From contig NC_088203.1 in the NCBI RefSeq assembly GCF_037126465.1, positions 83,018,668-83,082,667 on the forward strand: DNA of 64,000 nt, written 5' to 3'. Below the pieces are notes generated by a model. It was not told the origin of the DNA, did not search any database, and saw only the letters and a list, made by a program, of their open reading frames with translations. Numbering within the stretch: position 1 is the stretch's first letter; each line of letters starts with the position of its first letter. The stretch comes from Ornithodoros turicata (lineage: Eukaryota > Arthropoda > Arachnida > Ixodida > Argasidae). The position numbers and the translations under genes are program-made. Shown here in pieces: positions 11,633-23,526 of the stretch.

Positions 11633-12222
11633 CCCTGCATTTTGGGGTTGAGGTCAATGAACGTGACAGGTCAATGTTGATTGGAAAGCACAGTCTGACA
11701 GTATTTTCCCGCACGGTCAGTAAAAGAATAGAATAACATGACAAGGGTGGGGGCCAATGAAAAGAATGCGACAAGGGTAAGTTTTAAACTCTGTGGCCTA
11801 CGATTCTTTGTAAGTTGAGCTCAATATTCTCTCGGAGAACAAGGAGCAGTCGAAACAGGGACGAAGACACAAGAAGAGATACAAACAGAGGCTCCAACTC
11901 TAGAGCTCAATATTCTTGGTAACAAGCATCCGTTCTGGCATAGCGTGTTACGGCGCTAGGGACAATGGGCATAAACGTGCAAAGGCAAAAGGGGGACTCG
12001 ACTCGCCGCCGTAACCTACAGCGCAACCACAGTATTTTCTCGCTTACTTTTTTTTTGCGTGTGTGGTAAGAAGAGAGAAAAAACCGAAAAGTATTCACTG
12101 TTACCGGCCATATTACTTCCTAACTTAATAATACGTACAGCGCAATCGTTCTGCAATGAACATGGTAAGGGATAGACTTTCTTTTCTGTCGGGAATCCTG
12201 ACCAGTATGACGCTTTGACTGG

Positions 12223-12373
12223 TTGGATCTCTTGACTCGTCCGTCACGTGACCCGTTGGATCTCTTGACCGGGATGGAACTCTTGACGCTTTGGATCTTT
12301 TGACTCGCCTGTCACGTGACCGGTTGGATCTCCTGACTCGATGGATCTCTTGACTCGTTGGATCTCTTGACCG
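12223..12373. repeat. Degenerate tandem array, GATCC unit, right copy
   Basis: Units of the type GGATCTCTTGACTCGTT are repeated about eight times, two of them interrupted by CACGTGACC. It is the counterpart of the array at 10394-10521 inside the same element. Confidence 0.85.
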
Positions 12374-12787
12374 GAAGCGGCATTCTATGCCACAGAACGG
12401 GATATCCAATCAATGACAGTATTCTATTCAGGAAGTAAGAACCGCTGCCATTGAAATGAAGCTGAACCATTGTGCGCCCACACAGGGAGTAAGATGCAAA
12501 GCGTTCGCATTGTTGGACATAAACGAAAACGATCTAAGCGTGTTGCACTCCTTCGCAGGCAACTCAAGGTCGAACTCAACTGCTCACGCGCGCTGCACCT
12601 GTGTAGTGTTATTTTGTGTTCGAAGTAACTTGGAAGTAACTCGTTCTTTTTTTAGGTAACTCCGTAATTAAGAGTTACATTTCAGGCTGAAGAACTTCGT
12701 TATTAACTTAGTTGCATTTTCCCACACGGTAACTTAACTCGTAACGAGTTCTTTTTGACGGGTAACTTCTCAATCCATGGTAGTTTC

Positions 12788-13440
12788 CAACACACGAAGC
12801 GACTCGCAGCATCCAGCAAGTTCGCGTCCATGCATCGCACCTAGACACCACATCTTTATTTCCGTAGCTGCTATTTCGAGCCTGCACGCCACTCGCGAAC
12901 TACGCACACGCCCACGTTCTGGGCGTACCAACCAGCCACTCGACGTTGGGCCTTTTTATAACCACGCGGGGATCATTTAGTCGATACAGGGCACTCGGCC
13001 GACGACGCCAGTTATTTGGTGGAAGAGTGCGCGTCGCTTAGACACGCCGATATCTTCCGCGAGGAACGTTACATATATATATATACGGTCAGGTGAGATT
13101 TCGGTGTTAAATTAATCCACAGACCGACAACTGTGCCATCGCTCATGATATTATTACCTATCCTGATACTCGCCTATCACGATATTATTATCACCTAACG
13201 CGGGGGAGAAGGGAAGAAAAACGCGTCAAACGTAGCCGCTTATCTAATTAATGTTGAACATAAAAGTAGGATGCAAAATAAGTGAGGTGGTGATATGCTG
13301 AATGCTTCTTTCGAAATCTCCATCTTATTTTTCCTTAAAATCGATTAAGCAATCAACCTTTCGTGGTTGCCTTCCCTGAATCTCTATTCGAGAAACGGAG
13401 TGAAGCGGATGGGTGCTCAATAAATGGAGAACACATAGAC
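12788..13440. other. Unassigned sequence
   Basis: No gene seen. A short (AT)n tract lies at 13070-13084. Confidence 0.5.
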
Positions 13441-13503
13441 TGAGCTTGGGCAGCAACCAAACAAGGACGACACAGACGTCTGTTTGGTTGCTGCCCAAGC
13501 TCA
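13441..13503. repeat. Perfect inverted repeat, 23-bp arms
   Basis: TGAGCTTGGGCAGCAACCAA plus ACA at 13441-13463 is matched exactly in reverse complement at 13481-13503, with a 17-bp loop. A TAA-rich stretch and the phrase TTTACGTCGCGAGA follow. The same phrase recurs at 22752, so both are probably decayed copies of one repeat family. Confidence 0.85.
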
Positions 13504-13634
13504 GGATGTTAATAATAATAATTAATAATTGGGGGTTTACGTCGCGAGAGCTCAGGATGTGTTGTCCATGTATCTCGTCCACCAGCTTGCCTGCGTCTAT
13601 GCCGTTCTTTCCACCTGGTACCCAAGTTATTTTA

Positions 13635-13943
13635 TTCCATGTTAGCACCGCGAAGCAACTGTGACTATGAGCGGCGTACAGACGTAGACAGATGGAGAGA
13701 GGACAGCGTGAAGGAGTGGGGGACAGGAGGGGTCAGTACGCGACCACGCGTCCTGGACAGACTTCAGGATGAACTGTGCCTACATTCTTCTGGAAAGTCT
13801 GCCGGGGAAACCCAGGGAAGACCTCATACAGCGCAGTAGGTGGTATAGGATTCGAACCCACCACCTCACAGTCTTCAGCACGACCCTGGCTACCACCAAC
13901 GGACAGACGCTTTTACCCGCTCGGCTATATACCGCTGGTCAGC
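13635..13943 (-). mobile_element. tRNA-derived SINE, apparently full length
   Basis: The minus-strand head reads like a serine/leucine-type tRNA (AGCCGAGCGGGTAAAAGCG), followed by a B box GGTTCGAATCC at about 13846-13856. The body (TTCCCTGGGTTTCCCCGG, AAGTCTGTCCAGGACGCG) and the end near TAGTCACAGTTGCTTCGCGG match the other copies in this window. The left end grades into AATAAAATAA. About 310 bp. Confidence 0.8.
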
Positions 13944-15525
13944 TATACCCAATACGTTATCGCAATATGGCAGCGGCTGTTGAGCTACTGTTGGCTTTAA
14001 AAATCGACGACGTTACAAATGAAACAAGACAGAGTGTAAAGGAGCCTTGAGACCTGGGGTGCAGGCTCTGAATGACAGTGATACTTCCTCTGGTTCCTCT
14101 ATATTTATATTCATGTATGCAAATTCATTGTTTTGGCGAAATAAATAAATGTCAATGTCAATGAAAATTGAGCTCTTAAAGTGCACCGAATGGTAAAATT
14201 AAAAGAAGCCTTTGTGCGGCTAGGGCACCTGAATGACCGTCGCCCACTTCAAAGTAGTACCTGCTCCGTGTATTCAAACACAAGCGACACTCTCAACAGA
14301 AACGGAAGACGCAGTAGACGTCATAGCTTTCTGAGCGCGAGTGCTCAATGTCCAGTGTTCACGTACAGTGCTAACCGCGGGGAATATCCTGCGACACAGC
14401 CACAAGGTATTCTGTAGCAGACGACAGCAAAGACGCTGACGGTGTCGTCTGCTAAGTGTCGTCTGCTAACGGCACTCCCGATATTCCGCACCATGTGAAT
14501 GCTGAACATAACACGGGATGGAACTTCGTCTGTGTGATGTTTTCTCTTTTTTCTTCCACTAGAATCTTCCGTGAGGATGTCGCTCGTGTGAATACACAGG
14601 CACCCTCGAAAAACGTAGCGCCTTTTCCGGAGCTTCTTCCCTGTCGACATATAAACAGGCGAACAGAGCGGCATCGTAAGAGGTCACGCTCTGGCGGCTG
14701 CGCTGCGCTGCTGCCACACGAAAGATACGCGTCGCCCACCCCTGACAAAAATAAAAGCCTCGCGGGCGGACCATCACAAAAACCGGTTAATATCACAACC
14801 GGTCGCTATCACTCCAGACACTTGAACGTTGCTCAACATGAAATGCTGGCGGAGCAGCTCTGTCACGGCGCTGTTCACATGACGTACAATAGCTATGGGG
14901 GTTGCTGAACTTCGGAATGGACTCCTTCTTCATTCCTCCTGTTCTCACTCCTGTTTTGATAACGACGTTTCGGCGAGGCAAATTAAAAGACGGGCCTGTC
15001 AAACTCGTATACGTCGTGGCAGCAGGTACTTGGGAAAATTTGCTCTCGGTGTCGATCAAATTATTAACCTGGAAGCAATTGCTTGTCAGCAGAAATTACC
15101 AGCCCAGGCTGTTTCGAGAGGATATCTACTTTTTCTTTCTTTTTCTTTTTTTTCTGAGTGCTACAGAAAGGAAACAAGGAATGAAAAGCAGAATTGGAGG
15201 CAAGAAAAAGCGTAAAGAGAGTAAAGAGGCGATGGAAGCGCGCCATTGGTCCAATCAGTCGGCTTTCAAAGCAGAGGACAGAAAACAGCATTATGCGCGT
15301 ATTGCATGTGCCGTGGTGTCATCACTGCAGGAGACTTTCTCTGTTAAAAAAAAAAAAAAAAAGAAAAACATCAAATGGCACAATTTTACATGCCACCGGC
15401 CTTGGTGTATAAAAAAGAAATCGATTGGTAATGCGCCCGCTGTCAGACTTGCGGGCGCGAATCCCGCCGAGGGCTGGTCGACCCGGGGCAGCTTCTTTGC
15501 CCCGTGTTTCGCTGATGGTTTCAGG
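13944..15525. other. Unassigned sequence
   Basis: No gene recognised. The word GTCGTCTGCTAA is directly repeated at about 14442 and 14457. A TATA-like ACATATAAACAGG sits at 14648, which could belong to an old LTR, but no paired LTR or retroviral-type ORF was found. A-rich runs occur near 15345-15370. Confidence 0.4.
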
Positions 15526-18342
15526 TAGAGATGGGCCAACCGAACCCACGAATCCGCGAATCCTAAACAGGGATTCGAGGTTTAGAAATCCGGATCCCAG
15601 TTCCCAAAACTACCAAAACGGCAAATCAAATCTTTCGAATCCACCAATCACGTTTGTTTGTTTCTTTTTAAAATTGGCGCCCCCGGAGTCCACCGAAGGC
15701 CTGATTGGTCGGTGGGTGTTTTCTTGTTCGTTTGTTTACATTGCTCTGGACTGAAATATTTCAACCAGGAACTCTCATTACAAATCTAAAGTAACATGGT
15801 TTTGCTCTTGATTGTTTCTTAGTTTCACGGGAAAAAAATCAGACTCGAGAGTACATGTATATCCTGTAGTCGATGAACAACATGTTAAATAAATTGCGTT
15901 TAAGAAGAAGTATACGGGTATGTTTGCTCCTGAAACTTATGTATTGCACACCCTCCTCCGGGCTAGAGTGTCTCGCAGGCTTTTTGTCTTGGTGGCGGAC
16001 TTCTTGTCCAACAGAACCATTTTCGTCCGCACTCGGGATGGTGACACGCAAAAAACAGTTTTGACCCAAGGCGTTCCTCAAGGAAGTGTATTAAGCCCCA
16101 TCGTCTTCAATTTGGTTATGGCGGATATGAAGCGTTGTGTTCATCGCAAAGTTCAGCTCTCTGTATATGCAGACGATGTGTGCGTTTGGACCACCGGTAA
16201 ATCAAGGCCAGCGATTCAACGCCGCCTTCAAAACTCGTTGGATGCTGTTCAGCATTACTTTACCAAGGCTGGCATGGACGTCTCGGCTGAGAAGACAGTT
16301 GTGCTCCCGTTCACGCGGAAACGCATGAGCGCTTTCCCTCTTTCGCTCGGCAATAATACACTCAGCCAAGTGAAGTGTCACAAATTCCTGGGTGTTATCT
16401 TGGATGCCAATCTCTCGTGGAGCGCCCATATCAGGTCCCTGGAAGCGAAGTTCAATGCTGGACCAATGTCATTTCTCACTTCGCTGGCGCTGCATGGGGG
16501 ATTGATCAGGGAGCGCTCCTATCGATTCATGGGGCATTGGTTCGGGGAACCATTCTCTACAGCCTCCCGGTCGTACACGGCGTCTCAAGGACATCTGAAC
16601 AGAGGCTTCGGTGTATGTTGGCCAGAAGCTTGAGGATCTGCCTCGGTGTACCCCGCGCCGCTGAAACACGCATGGTGGTGGCAGAGGCCCGCGAACTGCC
16701 AGTAGAGGTCTTACGTCGCAGAGAAACTGTGCGCCATTATCTACGCCTCGTCGCGGAACACTGTCGTCACCCCTTGGTTTCGAAGCTCAAAAGGCGGAGC
16801 CAGAGCAACATTTCTCACTGCATCGCTGCTGTAAAGCCCTTGCTACCGGCTTTTGTTGGAAGATCAGTCGTCCCTAGGTCCCCTCCGTGGGTCTTTTCGA
16901 TACCTTCGATCTCCACTACCATTCCTGGGCTCTAGAGCAAGAGGGATCACGTTGTAGCACCCGTGTTGAAACAACTTGCGCTAGACATGATGCAGAGCCG
17001 TTACCCTTTGCACACCGCAGTATTCACCGATGAGTTGACCAACCTACACTGCTCCACTGCTGCCTTTACAATCCCGACTATGTCGTCGTGCCACGCATAC
17101 CGTCTCTCGCACTGCACCTCATCCACGTCTGCAGAGTTGCATGCCATTTTGTTCTTCCTCGAGCACATTGCATCTGCCGCTATCAGCAGCTGGGTGATAT
17201 ACTGCGACTCCAAGGCAGCTCTCCAGTGTATAGCGAACATGGGTATTCGTGGATCACTTGCGCCTGTAGTGGTGGACATACTGGAGGAACTCAGCCGTCT
17301 TGAGATCAGCGGGCACTCTATCTACTTCCAGTGGGTTCCTGCACACTGCGGCATCCGCGGCAATGAAGAGGCTGACGAGGCTGCAGCAGCTGCGTATCAT
17401 TCCCGATCAAGCGTGCGGATTACCCTCCCCAAAGGCGACAGGCAAACCTTCCTAAATGATGTGGTGAGGCCTCTCGCACATGCGCAACGGTCTCGGAACG
17501 TTCCATCAAGAGCTCTGATGCGTGAAGTGGACCCCGACTTTGGCTTCACCATGCCTTCTCGTGTGCCTCGCCATTTTGCGTCGCTGATACACAGGCTTCG
17601 TCTTGGGGTTACATTCACCCCCCATTTCAAGCATCTGATCGACCGCTCTGAATCGATGCTCTGCTCTCGCTGTGCTGTTTTGGCGGATACCAAGCATGTG
17701 CTCCTCGACTGCCATCTGTACACCTCCCAAAGAGCCTCCCCCCCCCCCCCCTGCAGTGTCGCCTGCAGTCGATCACGGCAGCACCATTCACATTGGCAAC
17801 CATTCTCGGCCATTGGTCTAACCAGATTGACCACCGCCAAGTTCTTAAGTATTTCAAGATTTTTCTCGGGGACATTGGTCTCCTCTCTACCCTATGATCT
17901 GCCTGCGCACCTGTGTGGTGTGTGTGTTTTTGTGTGCTGTGGTTTTGCCTACCGTTCTGATGTCTTACTGAGTCCACTGACTATCGACCCTATTTAGCAT
18001 CGTTCATCACCTCATCATCAGGACACATCACATCCTGTCCCATTGTGCCTTGGGGTAGTGGGCCACACCTTACGTGGCGAATTTCCCCATACATTATCAT
18101 TAACTTATTTGTTGTTGTTGTTGAAAGTGAACGATTATTTTATTTGTTTCTCTTTAAACAAAGATATCAAATTCTGTTTCAAAACACTTTACGATAGAAG
18201 TGTTTTTTCTCCTGGCATTTTAAACTCGCTTTTTAAAGAAAGGATTCGAAAGGTTCGAGATTCGTAAGACTCGTGGATTCGCAGAACCTTCTTTGGATTC
18301 GGATTCAGATTCGGATTCAGAAAATTCTGGATTCGTCCTATA
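15526..18342. mobile_element. hAT-type element with GAATCC end arrays, split by a LINE
   Basis: The left end is TAGAGATGGGCCAACCGAAC followed by repeated GAATCC words (15553-15600). The right end carries the inverse words (GGATTCG, six times, 18240-18335) and terminates TCCTATA. Flanks GTTTCAGG (15518-15525) and GTTTCAGA (18343-18350) match at 7 of 8 positions, as expected for an aged hAT duplication. The middle is filled by a LINE (15905-18122). No transposase remains. Confidence 0.6.
15905..18122 (+). pseudogene. LINE ORF2, 5'-truncated: RT (partial), RNase H, C-terminal zinc motif
   Basis: This is the 3' half of a non-LTR retrotransposon polymerase. The RT part (15920-16633) has QGVPQGSVLSPIVFNLV and the catalytic YADDVCVW. 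After a frameshift near 16465 the thumb continues to a TAG at 16933. RNase H follows: FTDELTN (normally TDGS), STSAELHAI, YCDSKAAL and GNEEADEAA, giving the D-E-D-D set. A C-terminal CSRCAVLADTKHVLLDC lies near 17660-17715. A 14-C tract at 17738-17751 throws the frame; the original ending (FKIFLGDIGLLSTL, stop 17895) is in another frame. The 3' end is (TTG)n at 18108-18122. The endonuclease and early RT are missing. Inactive. Confidence 0.85.
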
Positions 18343-18709
18343 GTTTCAGAGAGCTCGCTCCACGACAAAGCGCTCTTCCTTGCTTCGCCGAGCAAGCTCT
18401 GATTCGACCGGAGCTCCAACAAAGTACTCTCAACGCCACCTAGACACAGAAGGCCTTCTTATTGCCTCCTCTCCTTCCTTCCCTACGTGGACATATAAAG
18501 TCAGAATTCGTCTGCTAGTATAGGAATCGCCGTTCTGTGAATTCAAGAACTCGGAAATGATTGCAGCTAACTTGGAACCTGTAGACCTGAATCTGTAGAC
18601 AAGAAGTGTAACACGCTTTCCAGAAAATCAGTCTTGAGCGAGATATGGGACCATTTTGCGCTTTATTTTAAAGTTTTCCCATTCAGTACGTGGGGACGTT
18701 CAATCACTA

Positions 18710-19106
18710 CACTGTAACCGTTTTCACACCTTTAAAGGTGTAATAATGCGCATGGCGCACGCCCTTTTTGGTGTAATTTTGGTAACATCATAATGGAGTA
18801 CGGCTTACCACTAATTTTCTTTACTCACATACTGTCTGTCCTCCAAACACTCACTCTTTCAAGTCTCAGCTTTGTTGAACAGTATGGTAGACAGTTGCAC
18901 GTGCTCGATCATCGCTAGCGATGCATATATGCATTAACACGTATCTATAATATCCAAGACATGATGAGAGCAAGATTTGAACTGACACCCGATCTTTTGT
19001 AGCGCTTTCTGAATTTTGTAAAATGTTATCCTGAAGGTACAATATTAGGCAACCAGGTTTAATGTGCATGGCGCACACCTTTAAAGGTGTGAAAAAGTTT
19101 ACAGTG
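18710..19106. mobile_element. MITE, TA target, CACTGTAA ends
   Basis: The termini are inverted: CACTGTAACCGTTTTCACAC on the left and GTGTGAAAAAGTTTACAGTG on the right, extended by CTTTAAAGGTGTG and GCATGGCGCAC on both sides. TA is present at both borders (18708-18709 and 19107-19108). The 397-bp interior has no coding content. TA duplication points to the Tc1/mariner group, although TIR sequence alone does not fix the family. Confidence 0.75.
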
Positions 19107-20175
19107 TATACTCGCAGACGACGGTGGTTCGTCTCCGTGGCTACGACCGCTGAAAGCTCGTTCGTGATTTGCTACCGCCGTTGAAAACACGATCCTGATT
19201 GGCTGACTCTTAGTTATTACGTCACGTCGACGAGTAAGCAGGCTTTCGTCATATCTAGGTGGTGTTGGTACTGTCCTCACTTCTGCGCCCGTAATACAGG
19301 GTGTTTTCTTTTTAGCCTACACGGAATTTTTATTTAAAAAACTATGAAAGCAGCATAGATTATTTCGTTGTTGAGTTTTACGACCTTTTTTACGACATTT
19401 TTGCAGTTGAGTTTTACGACCAGGGGGACATCCTATATGGAAGAGAGTATGTAACTACGGGACTACAAACAGGCTGCGGCCTCGTAGTCCCACATTTCAT
19501 CAGCGTACAAGCAATGTGTCAGTAAAAAAAAAAAAAAAAAGAAAAACTACAAGATGACTAATTACCTAAAATTCATTACTTAACTCTTTAATTAGGGAAT
19601 TTCGGGCAAAAGCGAGATAACAGAACGGAAGACAATCCTCGTTGAAATCCATTCTATCTTTTTAAAAAATCAAGACAAGAGCGGGTGCTGTCAAATTATT
19701 CATCGCTGAATTTTGGTATGCAGATGAGCCGAAACCGAAAAAGCGCGCTTGCGGAGTGCATCACTCTCGCCGACGGAGGCTTATCTGGACCGGAAAGCGG
19801 GTTATCTGATCTGCTACGCGGCACCTACTCCAATCAACTCCATCGCTCGAGTTCACGTGGCCCTCTGACGTGAAATGAGCGCTGTACTCCCTGCGATCCC
19901 GGTCGCCGCGGTTTCGGTTTCGGTTCATTTGTACATGGTTCGTCAAGATAAACTTCGGGGTTTGTAACGGAGATAAAACAAATAGAAACGGTGTCGAGAA
20001 GCTAAAGTAGGTGTCAGTGGACGTATTATGCCTCAAAATTTTATGTCGATACTTCCACTTGGCTCGTTTCTCTGCGGATAAATAATGAAAGTTAAAAAAC
20101 CGTTGCTGCCTAACATTTTCAATCGTCTACACCTGTGTTTCCGCTCCTTCCGTCAGATGGCGAAACGGTCGAACG

Positions 20176-20262
20176 CGGCGTTGCAGACGATATCGAAACC
20201 AAGTGTACAAGTGGAATTGAATGCAGAGAACTAATGTGAAAAGTCGTCTGCAATGCCGGGGG
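20176..20262. repeat. Small hairpin at the arm/core junction
   Basis: GGCGTTGCAGACGA is matched by TCGTCTGCAATGCC about 55 bp later, so the inner end of the left arm can fold back on itself. Confidence 0.6.
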
Positions 20263-20606
20263 CTGCGACGGTCCAAGCTACTTGATAAAATCGGTTTCAC
20301 AGACTTTTTCCAATTTTCTAAGATCAAAGGGACAACGCGCCCTGTTGCTTTCAAACGGTTGCAAGAGCTCGTGTTCCGCCACAGTTGAAAGCCATAAACC
20401 TTTAGTTAACATATACGCAGTGTCTCTCCCTGGGAAGGCATCTGCTACCCCTCAGTGTTGTTTTCCCCTAGAGGCGGCATTGTGTAGAAGGCAGCATAAC
20501 TGAAGCAGTGGCAATTACAGCGTTCTTCGAATGCAGTGTCGGACGCACATGTGTTTTTGGTTTGGCGTACGTGACTGACCCGGGCTGTGACATGGCGCGG
20601 GGAGGT

Positions 20607-20614
20607 TATATAAA
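20607..20614 (+). promoter_or_regulatory. TATA box in the core of the long-inverted-repeat element
   Basis: TATATAAA is followed 35-60 bp downstream by purine-rich sequence (GAGAGAGGAGAGAGTGAGAC). This resembles the promoter of an LTR, so the 20.2-21.5 kb core could be a solo LTR or a captured promoter. No paired LTR or target duplication was found, so that remains a guess. Confidence 0.35.
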
Positions 20615-22044
20615 CCATGGGTGACTTCGAGAGAGGAGAGAGTGAGACAGTCGCCGAAACAGTCAGTCGTAGTTTGCGTCGAGGGTCAGAACCAGCGAAG
20701 AGACGTCGAGATGTGATCCAGAGCGGGAGCCCGGACGGATGCCCGGAAGGAGATGGACGACGGCGGCGCCTTGATGCATGGAATCCACCTTTGACCTGAG
20801 GGTTCGTCCCCGAAGTCTCCTTCCACCAGCGCTGACGTCCGGGCAACCGAAGTTACGACCTAGAGGCCCAGCTGCCGGTGACTTACCAGAAAGAAGTGCG
20901 CCCGACGACGATGTGGCGAGCGAAGAGACGGATCGGCGAGGGCGGTAGCCGAGCTCCTGGGACCGAGCCTCCAAGTGGGATGGTAGGCCTGGCGCCAAGT
21001 CACCGTCTTCGCTATTGTTCGACCCGGCACCAGAGCGGATGAAGGTCGACGGAAGCAGCAACCGAAAGCCACAGCATGGAAAGCCGGCCGCGTAGGTCAC
21101 TGCCGAAGTCGTCCTCAGAGCTCGTCTGCCACGCCATCGTCCATGGCCTGGTGGTGGTCGGGGTGCGCAAAGTCAGGGTCAGTCACTCTTGCCGCTTGTT
21201 GTGCCTGCCCCTTTTGTACATGATTCACGTATTCATTTTCCGCGCGGTGTGTATAATTATCCATTTAAAGTATATCATGCGATACTGTTAAGTTGGGTCC
21301 GCTTTATCTCATGTGTATCATTGTCGTGATTTCTGCAATCTATCATGCAAAGTCGATAGTACCGTTGCAGTTGAGCTTTCATTATATCATGTTTTGCTGT
21401 TGTTAACGAAGTGTGTGGTTGTTATCCCTTCTCGCCTCTGCGGGTGCCCACGTTGAGTGTATCCCCCTTTTCTTGGTGAATTTTGTGCTCCGTCCCCTTC
21501 GGCTAGGGCGAGGGACGTCATATCGCGTTCGACCGTGTCGCCATCTGACGGCAGGAGGTGAAACACAGGTATAGCCGATTGGAAATGTTAGGCAGCGGCG
21601 TTTTTTTTTTAATTTTCACGATTTATCCGCAGAGAAACGGACCAAATGGAATCGTCGACGTACAATTTTGGGGCAGAATACGTCCTCAAACATCTATTTT
21701 AGCTTCCCGACACTGTTTCTATTTGTTTTATCTCCGTTACAAACCCCGAAGTTTATCCTGGCGAACCATGTGTATCAAAATTCGGGGATGGATATTAACG
21801 CACGTGCGTATTTCAGTACTTCTTAAATGTGAAATAGCTTGCAACTACGACTATGCAACTATCTCTCGCTTTTGCTTGAAATCACCTAATTAAAAATTTA
21901 TTTAATTAATGTTAGGTAATTAGACACCTTGTATAGTTGCACACTTTGTTCGAGAGGATGTCCGCTCGGCCGTAGAACTCAACTGGAAAAACGACATCTA
22001 TGCTGCTCTCATAGTTTTTTAAAATAAAAATTCTCTTTCAGGGT

Positions 22045-22542
22045 GAGGCTATTCGGCTATGATGCCGCGTCGGCAACAAAACCGAAGCTGGACCTGCCGC
22101 AGACGGGCAAGCAGAGCCGGATCACAGCGCTCTCGAGCGTCCTGTAATCGAACATCGACATCGACATCCGTAATCGACATTTTGGCTTGACATTGACTCC
22201 TCGCGCGTCGTTTTTTCTTTTTCTTTTTTTGCAATCCCGAAAATTAGTTTTTGCAGCCGGGAAAAGAATAGGAGCAGCTAGAGGTACAAGGTTCCAATAA
22301 ACGGGTTTCGTGTCGTTGTATTACCCGCTACAACTTTCTCATTGACAGTTTGGCTCTAATTCATATAATAATAAAAAACGACTAATTAATTTCACTTAAT
22401 TAGTGAATTAATTAATTACAAAACAAAAATAGTTTGAGTATCCTCACAGGACCGGTAACACTATGCAGTCTGTCTTTTTGGCGTGTGATGAACCATTTTT
22501 TAATTAAAAACTTTGGATCATTTTTCGTGAAACACCCTGTAT
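22045..22542 (-). mobile_element. Unclassified DNA-element end, CAGGGTGTTTCACG
   Basis: On the minus strand a terminus CAGGGTGTTTCACGAAAAAT starts at 22542 next to TA, followed by AT-rich sequence with TTAATTAATT words. It resembles the CAGGGTGTTT start at 19297 on the opposite strand. It may be the true right border of a larger element (19297-22542), or a separate insertion. No coding content. Confidence 0.4.
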
Positions 22543-22835
22543 GCGGACTGTGTAAACATAACTTCGTATACCGTAACGACAGTACAGCTGCGAGTCTGCC
22601 ACAGGAAGCCATGAATTATCATTACCATCAGCAGAAAACACATTGCACTAGACTTTCAGTACATTGTGCTGCTTGGGCAGTATTATAGGGGTGTGCTCCT
22701 GTTTGGGCCACTTGTATCGCCATCAAAGCAGTGATGATGCTGATAATTCCTGGCTTTACGTCGCGAGATAATTGCGATCATGTATGACACCACAGTGGTC
22801 GATCTGTGTACTAATAAATCTGCGTAATAAATTAA

Positions 22836-23526
22836 TTATTCGGTTCCCTGTTAGCGCCGCGAAGCAGCTGTGGCGGCTATGAACGGCGTACAGACGTGGA
22901 TAGATGGAGAGAGGACGGCAGGAAGGAGGGGGGGCAGGGGGTAATTGTGCGTTCTGGGCCGACTTCAGGGGGAACTGCGCCTACATTCGTCTGGAAAGTC
23001 TGCCGGGAAATTTCCCGGGGAAAACCTCAGAGTAGAACCCGAGACAAGGAAAAAGGAAGGACAAGGTCTCGGGTTCTACGTTTATGGTGTCGTGTTCAAG
23101 TTAAGAAGGAAAAGAAATAGTCCGTCAGCTCTCAAAATATTACTGCGCCGCACATAGGATGGCTGGGCACAGAGGCACAGACGCCACTCTCCCTCCTCCG
23201 CCAGATAATGTAATCCATCATAATCACTCTGCTTCCGCATTGGCTATTAAGACTGTCCGCATGACACCACACGAGCCCTCCCCCATGGTGGCGCTGCAGT
23301 ATTTCTCTCCAACGGCGTATGTAGATGACGGACTAAATTTCTTTTCCTTCTTAAGCTGAACACGACTATAGTTACTTAGTATACGAGTTCTCATGTGCCC
23401 TAGCCCTTCTTCCTCAGACTGCGCAGCCAGTGGTAGGATTCGAACCCACCCCCTCCCAGTGTTCAGCACGACATTGGGGGCAGGGATATTACCCGCTCGG
23501 CCATGCCGCTGGTAATATATTAATTG
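22836..23526 (-). mobile_element. tRNA-derived SINE split by an insertion
   Basis: The body part (22846-23031) matches the SINE at 13635-13943 (GTTAGCGCCGCGAAGCAGCT, then GGGCCGACTTCAGGGGGAAC). The head (23419-23515) has the B box GGATTCGAACC and GCTCGGCCATGCCGCTGG. A 380-bp element separates them. The SINE is flanked by an 18-bp direct repeat, ATCTGCGTAATAAATTAA at 22818-22835 and ATCTGTGTAATAAATTAA at 23527-23544 (one mismatch), the expected mark of retroposition. Confidence 0.75.
23032..23411. mobile_element. Inverted-repeat element inserted in the SINE
   Basis: It is bounded by CCTCAGA at 23025-23031 and 23412-23418, a 7-bp duplication of SINE sequence. Inside, 23091-23127 (core AAGAAGGAAAAGAAA) is repeated in reverse complement at 23326-23364 with two small indels. 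A second short stem (GTAGAACCCGAGAC / GTCTCGGGTTCTAC) lies at 23032-23080. No ORF. Superfamily not determined. Confidence 0.55.

Larger units (their letters stand above)
10159..12779. mobile_element. Non-autonomous hAT-type element with GTAAC end arrays
   Basis: The element starts CAGACTTCGAGGTAACTC and is bounded by GTAGTTTC at 10151-10158 and 12780-12787; the identity extends to 10 bp, GTAGTTTCCA. Just inside both ends are clusters of GTAAC/GTTAC words (10170-10330 and 12605-12770). Further inside both ends are arrays built on GGATCTCTTGACCCGTT. No transposase is recognisable inside. The right terminus (reverse complement CATGGATTGAGAAGTTACC) matches the left one only partly, so the element is old. 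The hAT assignment rests on the 8-bp duplication and the CAGA start. Confidence 0.6.
19297..22040. mobile_element. Element with very long diverged inverted arms
   Basis: Left arm about 19306-20182, right arm about 21522-22040. Matched blocks in order include TTTTATTTAAAAAACTATGA, GGACATCCT, CTAATTACCTAA, GGCAAAAGCGAGA and AACTTCGGGGTTTGTAACGG, then GTTTCTCTGCGGATAAAT, GCTGCCTAACATTT and CGTCAGATGGCG. Identity looks like 80-85% by eye over about 500 bp. The left arm has an extra block of about 210 bp (19720-19930). The core (20183-21521) has no recognisable ORF but holds a TATA box. The left border begins CAGGGTGTTTTC. No transposase; class unknown. Confidence 0.65.

Noticed and set aside
10394..12373. 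Tandem GATCC-unit arrays looked at first like a CRISPR array
   Set aside because: Units are contiguous and degenerate, with no unique spacers of constant length, they reverse orientation, and the context is eukaryotic transposon DNA.
20445..21100. Arginine/serine-rich minus-strand frames of 130-145 residues
   Set aside because: Two overlapping frames of similar quality over GC-rich sequence and no domain; probably chance frames of the GC-rich core.
20183..21521. Solo LTR of a BEL or gypsy element in the core of the long-inverted-repeat element
   Set aside because: A TATA box is present but I found neither convincing TG...CA borders nor a target duplication.
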